From Phytophthora hibernalis (Eukaryota; Oomycota; Peronosporomycetes; Peronosporales; Peronosporaceae): a DNA stretch of 64,000 bases. Every line of letters starts with the position of its first letter. Position 1 is the stretch's first letter. The stretch spans positions 62,001 through 126,000 of the forward strand of contig JAAKBF010000045.1 in NCBI GenBank assembly GCA_012656075.1. Direction: 5' to 3'. The translations under genes were made by a program, and so were the position numbers. The notes below the pieces were generated by a model, which did not search any database, was not told where the DNA came from, and saw only the letters and a program-made list of their open reading frames with translations. Positions 34,801 to 46,051 of this stretch are shown here, in pieces.

Positions 34801-37449
34801 AATCAATGGATTGTGCCGTACAACGCATTTCTCTCCCAGAAGTACAACTGCCACATCAACGTCGAAGTTTGTGCTACGAACAATGCGATTAAGTACATCT
34901 ACAAGTACGTCTATAAGGGAGGGACATGATTACAATAACCATCGATGGGGAAGATATTGAGGCCGACGAGATTAAGCAGTACCTACTGGGACGCTATATT
35001 TCTCCAGTGGAGGCTTGCAACCGGCTGTTCATGCATCCTACCAAGGTTCGACGCACTCTATGGTAAACCTTCCCATTCACCTGGAAGACATGAACATGGT
35101 CGCCTATCGTGGCCATGAATCTAATGCCCAACTTCATAATCTGATCCGCCGAGGAAACAGAACTATGCTGACAAAAATTTCAAGCTGTGTGCGAACGATC
35201 CGGATGGGACTGCTGATCTTCTGTACAAGGATGTCCCAACGAAGTATAGGTGGTACGAGAAAAGGTGGCAGCCGTACGAGCAGTATGTGGCGTCGCTTGG
35301 GCGCATTATTCACGTTTCACCTCAAGACTCGGATAGATTCTATCTGCGACTCCTTCTGTGCAACCGGCGCTCTCCAAAGTCTTTCACCGATCTCATCACG
35401 GTAGGGGAAACCATACACCCTACGTTTCGGAAGGCGGCGTTCGCGCTTGGTTATCTGGAAGACGATGCCGAGTGGTTCAGCTGCCTAACTGAAGCGGCTG
35501 CAGTCAAGATGCCATCCCAACTGCGCCAACTTTTCGTTATCATATTGGTGTACTGCCTACCTCCCAAGCACATGTTCTTTGGGAAACGTTCAAGACCGAA
35601 ATGTCGGAAGACTACGTTCGAGGCATAGAGAGAAACGACGAACGCCTTCAAGTCGAGCGCGCGGGAGATATTCGTTTGCGGATGGCAGAGTACAAAACCT
35701 TGAAGTTTGTAGCTCAATACTTAGCTTCGAATGGCAAGTCACTGCTGGTGTATGGACTGCCGGAGCTCGCCACCTACAGCGATGTGTCACCCATGGTAGA
35801 AGATGGACAATCTCCGTCGATCGTACAGCAAGAACTGAACGCGTATTCGCAAAGCGCACTAGAGCATGTTGCGGAACGAGTGGATGGACTGAACGACAAC
35901 CAGAGAGATATTTTCGATCAAGCGCTTCAGGCTGTGGACCGACCGGTTGGAGGAGATAAATTGTTCTTTCTAGATGGTCCCGGCGGGACAGGAAAGTCAT
36001 TCTTGCTGGAACAGATACTCGCCCACGTCAGAATGAAACGGAAGATCGCCGTCGCAGTGGCTTCCAGTGGTATCGCGGCTACACTGTTGACTGGAGGGCA
36101 TACAGCGCACTCAACGTTTCGGATACCGATCAAGCTGACTGAGCATTCGACCTGCAGTCTGCGTTTCCAGAGCCAGAAGGCCAAGCTGATTCGAAGTGCC
36201 AGTCTCATTATCTGGAACGAGGCTCCTATGATGAACCGTGGTTGCTTCGAAGCAGTGGATAGGACGTTTCGTGATATTATGAAGAACGACCTGGAACCGT
36301 TCGGAGGGAAGGTGATGGTCTTCAGCGGTGACCACCGTCAGATTTTGCCAGTGTTGAAGGACGCCACGCGAGCAGAGACAATCGCGGCCTGCTTCAAGAG
36401 TTCTCCGCTGTGGGAACATTTGCGCCAAGTACGCCTGACCGAGAATATGCGTGTTCGGACGGCCCCGGATCCTGTCAGCGCAGCCGAGTTGGAGGAGTTT
36501 TCTGAGTTTTTACTTCAGATAGGCGAAGGGAGCTACCCTGTGAACGAGGAGCTTGGGGAGAATGATATATGCCTCCCCGAGATATGTGCATTGTTCCGGA
36601 ACCTCGGGGTACTGTGATCGCTAACGACGACGAAGAGGATGATGATATGGAACCTTTCCAAATTTTAATCTACTCCCTGTTGAGGAATCACACGATCGCG
36701 ACTTGGACGAGATGGAAGACGATCGACGGACGCGCAATGTCAACACGTTGATTGATGCGGTGTATCCAGGTGTTGGAGGAGATGACTTGCCAGACGAGTA
36801 CTTCGTTGAGCGGGCGATCCTCGCTCCTACAAATGCCAGTGTAAGGCGCATCAACGATATGGTGGCTGAAGGACTCACAGGCGCTACGAAGGAGTATCTC
36901 TCTGTTGACAGTCTTGAGGGAGTCGCGGACCCCAACATGTTCGAGCAAGAGTTTTTGAACTCGCTCAACTTCTCCGGTATACCACCTCATAGGATTGTGT
37001 TGCAGGTGGGGACTCCAATCATTATGATCCGGAACCTGAACAGTGACGCAGGACTGTGCAACGGGACTCGGCTCAGAGTTGTGTCGCTGAGAGAGCGAAG
37101 TATTGAAGCGTGTGTTATGTCAGGGCCTTCCAAGGGTACGACAGTTTTTATTCCTCGGATCATTTTGTATACTGAGGATGACGACAAAGATTTCCCGTTC
37201 AAGATGAAGCGTAAGCAGTTTCCTGTGGTTCCAGCCTTCGCGATGACGATCAACAAGGCTATGGGACAGTCTATTCACAACGTAGGAATTTACCTGGAAT
37301 CGCCCGTGTTTGCGCATGGACAACTGTATGTGGCGCTGTCCAGAGTGACTTCCAGAAAAGCTATCAAGATTGCCGTGGACCCAGAGGCTATCGACGAGGA
37401 TGGGCGAGTACACACCAACAATATTGAGAGATCTTTCAAAATTAGATAG
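31864..37449 (+). pseudogene. Helitron RepHel protein gene, decayed
   Basis: Rolling-circle transposon protein combining an HUH nuclease with a PIF1-type helicase. From ATG 31864 (MARKRKYASEVQVREAY) a basic, repeat-like N-terminal region runs to about 32600. The Helitron_like_N part follows (LLHTHRGGFKRIF, NLFITMTCNPNRPEIKENL near 34260). The Rep core has HVVEYQKRGLPHGHILLIL with the HUH motif (34440-34500), KYIYKYVYKGG (near 34890) and YISPVEACNR. The helicase has Walker A GPGGTGKS (near 35985), MVFSGDHRQILPV, and the C-terminal motif HGQLYVALSRVTS (near 37315-37350). Frames change at about 32000, 32600-32930, 33610-33780, 34240, 34650, 34930, 35400-35600 and 36610-36700. It is therefore inactive, although long stretches such as 35601-36617 and 36703-37449 remain open. 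Confidence 0.88.
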
Positions 37450-37502
37450 TGAGCTGCATTTAATATATAACGCTTGACTTTAAAGGGAGAGTGCGTAGGC
37501 TG

Positions 37503-37612
37503 GTGGGTGAGTGAGTGATTTATGGGTGTGAGTGAGTGACTGAGTGGGTGAGTGAGTGAACGATTAGGTGTGAGTGAGTAAATGGGGTTCTGATTGAGTG
37601 ACGGAGTGGGTG
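37503..37612. repeat. GTGAGTGA-type minisatellite in Helitron 3' region
   Basis: Irregular array of GAGTGAGTG/GTGGGTGAGTGA units between the RepHel stop codon and the Helitron 3' terminus. Confidence 0.8.
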
Positions 37613-37747
37613 AGATACAATTCTATAAAACCCCGCCGCAGCGAAGCGGAGGCGCCAACCTACCCTCCAACAAACCATGCCCACAGCGTCCGCGTAGCGG
37701 GCGCCCAGAGAGCTAGTGCGAGTCTGCTTATACGAGCATGCTCTTTC

Positions 37748-37779
37748 ACTACTATTAATATTAAAATATTAATAGTAGT
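37748..37779. repeat. Perfect 32-bp AT palindrome
   Basis: Arms of 15 bp (ACTACTATTAATATT and its reverse complement) separated by AA, about 30 bp beyond the Helitron end. Confidence 0.8.
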
Positions 37780-38047
37780 ATTACATGTACTGAATGGAGT
37801 GTTCCAAATACCGGTACTGGGAAGGTAACACTAAGCGAGCTGGCTTCTCTACATTCGCAATACCTGCAACCGCATTGCATGCCTCAAAAATGATCAGTCA
37901 ACCAATTAATGGATACTTCGTAATTGCCACCACCGGCCACAAAATTTGTATTTAATACGTCAACCCGGCCCACATTTGAGTTACTAAGGTTTTATAGGAC
38001 TAAGGATCTCTCATATCGAAGCCCCGTTGCGTATGCTGGGTGGGTAT

Positions 38048-38816
38048 TGTGTGTGCGAGAATGCTGGGTCGTGGGTCAAACTTGCAGTAACTTCAACCTC
38101 GAGAATCTTGAAAAGGTATGTCCCAGAAACACAATCGACGAGGGAGCGCCAAGCATGACTGCTCTTGGGAAGGCGCACCGGAAACTTCTCTGTGCAGCGC
38201 GTGCAAGCATTGCTTGCCAAGCAATATCAACATTTTCCCAACCGGCCCACATTTGAGTTACTAAGGTTATATAGGACTAAGGATCTCTCATAGAAGCCCT
38301 GTTGCGTGTTACGTGCAAATGGGGATAGAGGGAATGCTCCATTCTCCAACTTCAGTCCCGACTCCTGCCAGTGCAGATCTACACAAGAGCTGAAGCGTAG
38401 TTCGAAGTATTTCTCCTGTCGGCGATTGACCACGAAGACCCTGGCGTTCAGGCGCGGATAAGAGGTTGTCGCAATTTGTGCTGGTGTAGGAATACGATCT
38501 TCTAATTCTCGCTTTTGAACGGCATTCTTGCAACAAGGTGTGATGCCAAGTGCTGGAGCAGCGCTGCAGTTCATGCTGCTGGAGCCTGAGTAAAAGCTTT
38601 AAAAAGCGAATTGGCCAATGAAATCTCTGAGTCGACTCAAATGTGGGCCGGTTGGGAAAATGTTGATATTGCTTGGCAAGCAATGAGAGAAGTTTCGGTG
38701 CGCCTTCCCAAGAGCAGTCATGCTTGGCGCTCCCTCGTCGATTGTGTTTCTGGGACATACCTTTTCAAGATTCTCGGGAGGTTGAAGTTACTGCAAGTTA
38801 CCCAGCATTCTCGCAC
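38048..38816. repeat. Fold-back element, about 200-bp inverted arms
   Basis: Left arm 38048-38252 and right arm 38630-38816 are reverse complements at high identity. They share, for example, GAATCTTGAAAAGGTATGTC and the NBR block CCCAACCGGCCCACATTTGAG as reverse complements. The loop is about 375 bp. The block GGCCCACATTTGAGTTACTA also occurs as a direct repeat at about 37966 and 38240. The loop contains a minus frame of about 115 codons without recognisable domain. Confidence 0.8.
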
Positions 38817-38823
38817 ACAAGTA

Positions 38824-38984
38824 CAGAGTTCCCGGCAAAGGGAGAAAGGTGGGACCAATAAATTCTTCCAGGTTGAAAGATTTGCAAACTGATTTGTATC
38901 GCAGTAGAGCAAGGCTTTGTGACAAATGTACTAGTTCTGCAAGGTAAATAACTGATTACGGTTCTCCCTTTGCCGGGAGCTCTG
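38824..38984. mobile_element. 161-bp MITE, copy A
   Basis: Ends are inverted repeats CAGAGTTCCCGGCAAAGG... with TA on both sides. Nearly identical in inverted orientation to copy B at 39133-39292. Confidence 0.8.
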
Positions 38985-39132
38985 TATTAGTAGCGTTAAA
39001 CGTGTATAGCAACAGCGGTCTACCAACCTGCTTTCGTGCCGCAGCCTGCTGGTGGATTCCTACGGGGCCCAACGGACCAGTATCGCGGGACCGAAGATCA
39101 AGTCGGAGCTTGAGGATCCGGTATTATACCTA

Positions 39133-39292
39133 CAGAGTTCCCGGCAAAGGAAGAACCGTAATCAGTTATTTACCCTGCAGAAATAGTACATTTTTCACAA
39201 AGCCTTGCTCTACCGCGATACAAATCAGTTTGCAAATCTTTAACCTGGAAGAATTTATTGGTCCCACCTTTCTCCTTTGCCGGGGAACTCTG
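39133..39292. mobile_element. 160-bp MITE, copy B (inverted relative to A)
   Basis: Same family as copy A: CAGAGTTCCCGGCAAAGG ends, flanking TA, no coding content. Only a handful of differences from copy A over the full length. Confidence 0.8.
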
Positions 39293-39539
39293 TACCTGTA
39301 TGCTGTACATTACTAAGTTTGCCATCCTTGATGACGTTCACCACTTCGTTACAGTACATGCAAAATAGTTCTCTGTAAGCAGATGCGATAACGTTATTAA
39401 GACGAGCTTTTACACCACTATCCCGCAAATTGATGAACTTGTCGCCTCACCGAACAGGCTTACGCGCGTGGCTCGAAAGCACTGTTGGCGTTATCCGAGA
39501 CACTTCTAAGTTTTAATCTCCTGCAAACAATCGAACACG

Positions 39540-40490
39540 ATGCTGTCTGGGACTGCTCTCTCGTCCGTCATTGCCCTGCTGGCTCTTGCCTCCCACACCG
39601 ATGCCCACGGCAATCTCAAGGAACCTGAAGCGACTTTCGAGGATGGCGCACCTACCGTCGAATGGGTCACGCTGATTGACAACTACTGGGACATTGGTTC
39701 TGGTGGGGACCAAGTGGGCTTATACAAGACCATGGCGGCGGAGAAGAAGATGACCGTGCGTGACGTTGTGTTGGACATGGTCAAAGACAAGAAGTGCGGC
39801 TACACACGTACGGACGTGGACCCGCAGCCGATACCCGCCGATGGCAAGGTCAAGTGGTGGGGCAACGGCGGTGGTGGCTTCACCCACACGGGCCCGTGTG
39901 AGATTTACATCGACGATACGATGGTGCTTCACGGCGATGACTGCGAGGCAGAGTATCCCGGTGGCCCTGATGGTTCGAACAAAATGTCGGAGATGCCGGT
40001 CGATTACTCGTCTTGCAACGGTGAGTGCACGCTGACCATTTACTGGTTAGCTTTCCAGAACGCGCAGTGGCAGGCGTACGTGAATTGCGTCCCCTTGAAG
40101 GGAAGCGGATCGGCGACGCAGACACAACCGTCAAGTGCGGGATCGGCGACCGAACAACAAGCGACGGACGCGCCTTCAACGGAAACTCAGTCAACGGATG
40201 CTCCTGCCGAAAACGAGACTCCGTCCACCGAAACGCAGTCAGCTGAGGGATCATCGACTGGGACCGAGTCAACGGACGCTCCTGCCGAAAACGAAACGAC
40301 TCAATCCACGGAGGCCCCGTCCACCGAGACGCAGTCGACCTCAGCCCCGAGCAGTCGACTCCAGCTCCGGCTGCGGAGACGGAGACGAAGTGCAATGCCC
40401 CCGCCCGTCGTCTTCGTAAGAAGGCTGCAACCTTTGAGCCATCCAGTAATGTCTGCAATTTGCAGGTTCTTCTCAAAAGTGTCCGGGTAG
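39540..40490 (+). CDS. AA17-type lytic polysaccharide monooxygenase, secreted
   Basis: Copper-dependent LPMO of the oomycete AA17 family. From ATG 39540 a 22-residue signal peptide (SSVIALLALASHTDA) ends just before His23, which becomes the N-terminal His of the copper brace. The catalytic domain (about residues 23-185) contains CGYTRTDVDPQPIPADGKV, GFTHTGPCEIYIDDTMVL with the second His, DYSSCNGECTLTIYW and YVNCVPL. A Ser/Thr/Glu-rich linker with repeated STETQSTDAPAENE-type units follows. The final 55 residues of the open frame (RLQLRLRRRRRSAM...) look out of phase. A one-base change near 40350 would give ETETKCNAPARRLRKKAA and a stop near 40513, which suits the family better, so the C-terminus is uncertain. 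A weak Inr-like CACTTCTAAGTTTT lies at 39501-39514. Confidence 0.82.
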   Translation: MLSGTALSSVIALLALASHTDAHGNLKEPEATFEDGAPTVEWVTLIDNYWDIGSGGDQVGLYKTMAAEKKMTVRDVVLDMVKDKKCGYTRTDVDPQPIPADGKVKWWGNGGGGFTHTGPCEIYIDDTMVLHGDDCEAEYPGGPDGSNKMSEMPVDYSSCNGECTLTIYWLAFQNAQWQAYVNCVPLKGSGSATQTQPSSAGSATEQQATDAPSTETQSTDAPAENETPSTETQSAEGSSTGTESTDAPAENETTQSTEAPSTETQSTSAPSSRLQLRLRRRRRSAMPPPVVFVRRLQPLSHPVMSAICRFFSKVSG

Positions 40491-40615
40491 CGAGGTTGAG
40501 CAAGAGCCTTTAGTTTGTCAATATGTTGTTCCTAAATGACGCCTCCGAATTATCATACTTCTGAAGTAATTGTGTTACGCTATTGTAATGTTTTTATAAA
40601 TAATATTACAATATT

Positions 40616-40763
40616 AACACATCTATGCCGAATGAATAATAATATTATTATCACCAGCTACATGTAGTGTTTCCTAAAATGTAATGGTTAGAAAACACAT
40701 CTATGCCGAATGAATAATAATATTATTTTCACCAGCTAGTTTCCTAAACTGTAATGGTTAGAA
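40616..40763. repeat. Tandem duplication, 78 and 70 bp
   Basis: Unit 1 40616-40693 and unit 2 40694-40763 both begin AACACATCTATGCCGAATGA and end TAATGGTTAGAA; unit 2 lacks an 8-bp internal piece. It lies in the AT-rich 3' region between the LPMO gene and PDR3 (40491-41041), where nothing else is seen. Confidence 0.85.
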
Positions 40764-41041
40764 AACCTTTTGACCATTTCAAAACTGATAATGTTTTAAA
40801 ATATTTTTAGAATCAAACTAGCCAATCCAAATCCTTGATCCTACCTTAAAGTTTAAACCTTTGTTTTCTTCAATTGACATGTGAGACAAAACACAATTTG
40901 AGTTTCAGCATGGAAACGTTTAAATGTTTTTAATAAACGTTTTAAGTAAGTGTACAGAACTGAGCACCGTCGTCCTTTAGGTCAAGTAGACCTCAAGACA
41001 TGCACTACCAAATGTATGCAGCTCCTTTTCGCTCGCTCTCC

Positions 41042-44000
41042 TTAGCGCTTGAGGTGGTTGATGTACCGCAGCGAGATTAAGGCCAAAACACGGAAAACCA
41101 CAATCAAGACAATCATGATCAACGCGTTTCTCCAAATGTCGCCGTGCTTCATGTCGAACGTCACCTCCACATACTCCTTCAGGGTCATATCTCCAATGGT
41201 AGGCGGTGCACTCTGCAATGTTTGGCAACTGATGCCATCCGTACTATCGCCAGAGCAGTCAGCAAAGACCAGTGACACCAACATCGAAATCGTGTACGTC
41301 GGTGGCGAGATCCAGTGGACCCACATGTAGCCCGTCGGAATGCTTCCTGTCGGCGGGTTGAAGCCGGCGAACAACATGAAGATACCACTGAAAAGAGCAC
41401 CAAGAGTGGACGCCACGGCCACACTTGGCAGTGCGAACACCATGAGTTGACCAAAGTACACGAACAGCAATGCGTTCATCGAGACCACCAGCCAGTAGTA
41501 GAAGAACGTGATGTAACCCGTGAAGCCCACGCTCGGGTAGAAGATAATCGTGAACAGCAGAGTCGAGATGAAGATGTACGGGATCTCCACAAGCGTTCCA
41601 GCCACGAAATACCACAACGCATTGTAGGTCTCCGACGCGCGTTCACGGTAAAAGGCTGTACGCTCGTCTGCAGCAACGGGCATCACGCTGTTGAAGCTGA
41701 TGAGACCGAGGAAAATGGTGCTCACGAAGACCAGACCCACGCCCGAGTTCGCTCCAGCGTACGTCGTGTAGTCGGTGCCCTGGTAGATGATGCCAAACAC
41801 ACAGCCCAGCAGGACACAGATGAACAACCGCGTGAGGTTGTACGTCGGCGTGCGCCAGTACATTCGGAAGAAGCGGCGGCATAACAGATCAAACTGTGTC
41901 AAGGAGTTCGATGCACGCTTGGTATCAAACATGAGTTCGGGGAGGTTCGATGACGGGTGAAGGACACCGTCTTGGTCGAGATCCTCTTCCATCAACACCT
42001 TCTGGTCGCTCACAGCGAAGCGTTCGGCAAAGTCAAGGGGCAGCGAAGGAGCACTTCCATTGGCGTCAGCATGACCGGAGCCAACACCAGCTCCAATGCA
42101 CTCCAGCATCCACGTAGCAGGATTGTAACCAGGTGTGATAGGTTTCACATCCGGGTAGGACTGGAAGTAGTTGATCAAGTTCTGGGAGTCCTTGCCCAGC
42201 TCACCGAAGAAAACCATGCGGCCACCGCGACGAAGCAGCAGCAACGAGTCGAACAGGTTGAACACCTCTGTGCTCGGCTGGTGAATGGTACACACAATCG
42301 TCCGGCCAGAGTCCGCGATCTTACGAACACCGTTCATGATGAGCTTGGCCGAGCGCGCGTCCAGACCACTCGTGGGTTCGTCCATGAAAATGATGCTGGG
42401 CTGCGCTGCCAACTCCACGCCGATCGTCACGCGCTTCATCTGCTCCGTGGACGATCCGCGGATGATCTTGTCGGCAATGGGTCCGAGCTCCAGCAAGTCG
42501 ATACACTCCTCGACAGACTCCATCTTCTGAGCGGTGGGGATACTGGCGTCCTGACGCAACATAGCTGAGAAGATGAGCGCTTCACGAACCGTAGCAGAGT
42601 CGGAGTGGATGTCCATTTGCTCGCAGTAGCCCGTGCATCTGCGGATGGCGAGGTCGTTGGCCGGATGTCCGTTAAGCAGAATCTTCCCTTGAATTCTGCC
42701 TCCGGTTTTGCGTCCGGCAATGACGTCCATGAGTGTGGTCTTGCCAGCACCTGATGATCCCATTAGTGCAGTCATCGTACCGGGGAGAGCAAATCCGGAG
42801 ACACCCTTGAGCAAGTCAATCTCTTCATCCTTCTTGCCGCCAGGCATCGGCACGGAGTAAAACAGGTTTTCAAACGCCAGCGTAATGGGGAGCGAGATGC
42901 CACGGCCGGTTGGTTCAGCCGGGACGTTGATGGTAGGGACACCGCCCATAACATCGTCCGCGTCCTGGATCTCAATGACCTTTCGTGATCTCTCACCTCC
43001 TTGGGCGTGGTCGGCATCTTCGAGTAAACAGTTTGGTCTTCGACAGCTTCATCGTCGACGACGACCGCAACGTTCTCAGGGCTTTCGTAGCGATTGTACT
43101 CCAGAACGACGTACGAAGCGAAGACGAACACGAAGTAGCCAGCGAACAGGAAGACCCAGCCGTACCAGATCCACATTGACTCTGTCGGCAAACTGAAAAC
43201 TCCGAGACTGTACTCTCCGATAGTCTCGCTGTATGTGGTGCAGTAGTCGATACCTTCGTAGATGCACACATCAAACTTCGGGGCCAAGTACTGGTTAATG
43301 CTCAACGCGCGGATGCACCATGCGAGAGGATCAATCCAGAAAATCCAAATCAGTAGTCCGGGATGTTCTCCTTCGTGATCAAGAAACCTCCGAACAACAT
43401 GAAGAAGAGAATGGACACCATCATGACGGGCTGCGCAACGGTGAGATTGGGAGACACTGACGACAGGAAGAAGAAGTAGCTAGTGAACCACATCTGACAC
43501 AGAAACAGCGTGACGAGGAACACGATGAACCGGTCGGCAAGCGCAACGTAGCCTCCCATCCAGTAAGTGATAGCTCCAAACACGACAGTCTCCACGACAG
43601 CCATCGGAATTTGCGAGATAGACATTGCGAGAACGTACGCGCTCGAACGGAAGAAATTGGCACCACGCTGCTTGTAAAACACAGAACGAGCCTCGATGAA
43701 CGTCGGGACTTGCGATGCCTGGCTCAGCGAAAGGAACATCGCACACGAAAAGAGCAGACCCAGGATAAGCTGGCTGTTGGAGTCGTCCATCTGCCAAAAC
43801 GTCGATCCGTACAGCAAACCCATGACGATATTCATCACAGCGCGACCCAGGAGGTATGTCGTGTCTCGCGCTGTAAGCATCATCTGACGACGCAGTAGAA
43901 TGGTCATGTCCTCGAAGAAGGACAACCGGAATGGCTTGGCATCCGGGATGATAAGTGCTTCCTCAACTGGCGAATCGAGGTGCTTGAGCGTTTTGTGGAA

Positions 44001-45376
44001 AATGATCGACTCGCGGAATCGGTCAGCAAAATCGGTCGAATGATACGGCACACTTCCGGGTGCTCCGACAATGTAGATGTCCTGCTTGTTCGTGCCAAGA
44101 TCCAGCAGGAAGTCGGCCACATCCTTACGCGGCGGGCAGTGGAAGCCCATGTCCTCGAAATACGGCACGGCTTCCTCGCGCTTGCCATGGAACATGATAC
44201 TGCCGTCGTTCATTATCAACACGTCGTCAAAGAGCTCAAACACTTCCGGGGAAGGCTGCAGCAGTGAGATCACAACGGTCGCGTTGAAGTTGCGCGCGGC
44301 ACTCTTGAACGACTTACAAATATCGTACGTAGCAGCACTGTCAAGACCCGTACTGATCTCGTCCAGCAATTGCAAACGCTTTCTTCCAACGAGCATTTCA
44401 CCGGTCGTGACACGCTTGCGTTCACCTCCAGACACACCACGAAGCATAGCGTTTCCGACGACGGTGTCTTTGCAGTTGTCCAGACCAAGTTTCTTGACCA
44501 TCAGGTCCGATGCAAACTTGTGGTGTGCTGTCACCACCTTGAGCGCGTGTTCATGTTGCTCTGGTGTGCAATTCTTCAGTGCTTCAACAGCCCAAGGCTC
44601 CAAACCTTGCCCCGAGCAACACTGGTGGGCGAACTCGAAGGTCTCCTGGACAGTCATTCGAGGGTAGTGTTCATCGATCTGGTTCACGTACGCAACGTCG
44701 CGTGGGAGCATGTCCAGCATCAGTGAACGTTCCTTCCCGTTGTAGTCGATGTCTCCACTCAGTGAGATGTTCTTGTCCATGTGGAACCTGTTAGCGAGCA
44801 CCTTCATGAGTGAAGACTTACCCGAACTAGGTTGGCCCAGAACGAGTGTGATACGACCAGGTTTGAAGACACCCGTGACCCTACGAAGGATCTTCTTGTC
44901 CACCGTAAGTTTGTTGACTTGGACGAGCACATGCTGCCCAGTCCTTGCTGCAGTTGAGTCCACAGTGTCGGGACTTCCAAACTGCCGCTTTTGAGTTGAG
45001 GTACTTCAGCCGACAGTTCGAGGTTACGAAAACGCACTTCAAGACCAGGAATGGGGTGGCCCAAAGAGTTCTCAATGACCGTCGACAGTGTTGAGTTCAT
45101 GGTGAAGACGTCGTCGGCCATGAGTGCGTCGGCACTGGACAAGTCGTCTTTCGTCAACTCTCGAGGTTCAGGGAACATGCTGTTGGTACGGGGCAGTGGT
45201 GGGTCATGGTCTCCGAACGAACTGTTGGAGCTGAGACGGCGCGAACTGAAGCGAGGCAAGCGGTACGTCGACACCTTTGGCGCCAAGAGTTTGTCCGGGA
45301 CTACGTCACCCACGCTTTGGTTGTCAGTGGCTTCGTCGCTGTTGCCTTTGGGCGGATGGTCTTCGCGTTCCTCCAT
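41042..45376 (-). pseudogene. ABCG/PDR full-size ABC transporter, frameshifted (PDR3)
   Basis: Complete PDR-type exporter from ATG 45376 to the conserved INHLKR C-terminus at 41042, about 1,440 codons. The order is nucleotide-binding domain 1 (Walker A GQPSSGKSS, signature SGGERKR), membrane block 1 (LLGRAVMNIVMGLLYG...), nucleotide-binding domain 2 (GSSGAGKTT, LDARSAKLIM), membrane block 2. Three indels break the frame: five extra bases (AAGTC) near 44921, one lost C near 43353 (after NIPDY), and one lost A near 42981 (before the IEIQD motif). No nonsense substitution was seen, and the protein is otherwise well conserved, including a 635-codon open stretch at 41042-42949. Walker A of domain 1 has Ser in place of the usual Gly (GQPGSGKSS in both paralogues). 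It may be a young pseudogene or a real gene with assembly errors; the 5-bp insertion favours the former. Confidence 0.85.
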
Positions 45377-45383
45377 TGTGGTC

Positions 45384-45401
45384 GAAAGTGAAATGGCGAG
45401 T
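45384..45401 (-). promoter_or_regulatory. Inr-like core promoter of PDR3
   Basis: The minus strand reads CTCGCCATTTCACTTTCG, similar to the oomycete initiator, 10-25 nt upstream of ATG 45376. It makes the longer upstream in-frame start at 45706 unlikely. Confidence 0.45.
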
Positions 45402-46051
45402 GGGGTCCGATTCCATCTGCATGTACGCTGGAAGATTTGAAAGGTGCAGCAGCTCCGACGGACATGCACATTCAAGCACAGCGCCAGTGCTTGGGCCCTT
45501 GGCACCAAAGACACTCGCGTGAAGGCGACTTTTGTATGCTTTTGAATGTGGTGCCAGCGCGACATGGCGAGATTTGAGACTTGTTGACGCGCCACCAGTG
45601 CACAATTGGGGCAGTGCATCATTTTCTTGGATCTGCCAGTTGCAGATGGTTCAGCGCAGAGGGACTCGAACAACGGGGTGGTGATGCAGACTCTGGATAC
45701 CGGCACATGGCGAGTTCAGATCCTCGCTTTTGGAGAACTTTGGCATCTTTTGTTGATGATCACGGAGAGTCTTTTGCATTGCTGGTGGCGGAACAACCAA
45801 AGTGGTGACGAACAAGACGGAAGTAAGTCTCAACGTGGTTGCTTGCTCAGTACATGTACATATTCCACCTTGACCAGTCCGATTCTATCGTTGGAATGTT
45901 TGTGAAGGCGTCAACATCTCGATTACGCTGGATGATATTTCCAAGTCGAAAGTAAGGCATGTTGAAGACGTCCAACGCACAAACGCTTGAAGTACATTAC
46001 AATCCACACTACAACACTTAACCAACTAACCTCCTACCGGTAGTAGGAGTT
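45402..46051. other. Region upstream of PDR3, no gene
   Basis: No supported gene. It ends with a palindromic block CTCCTACCGGTAGTAGGAG at 46031-46049, just past the bZIP-like stop codon. It also contains GTACATGTACA near 45856. Confidence 0.5.

Larger units (their letters stand above)
31864..37716 (+). mobile_element. Helitron, 3' end resolved
   Basis: The element ends at 37716 with CTAG followed by T, the canonical CTRR/T end. A terminal hairpin 37686-37704 (GCGTCCGC GTA GCGGGCGC, one G-T type mismatch) stands 12 bp before it. A second GC-rich hairpin CCGC..GCGG is near 37632. The 5' TC end lies somewhere upstream of 31864 and was not identified. Confidence 0.75.
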
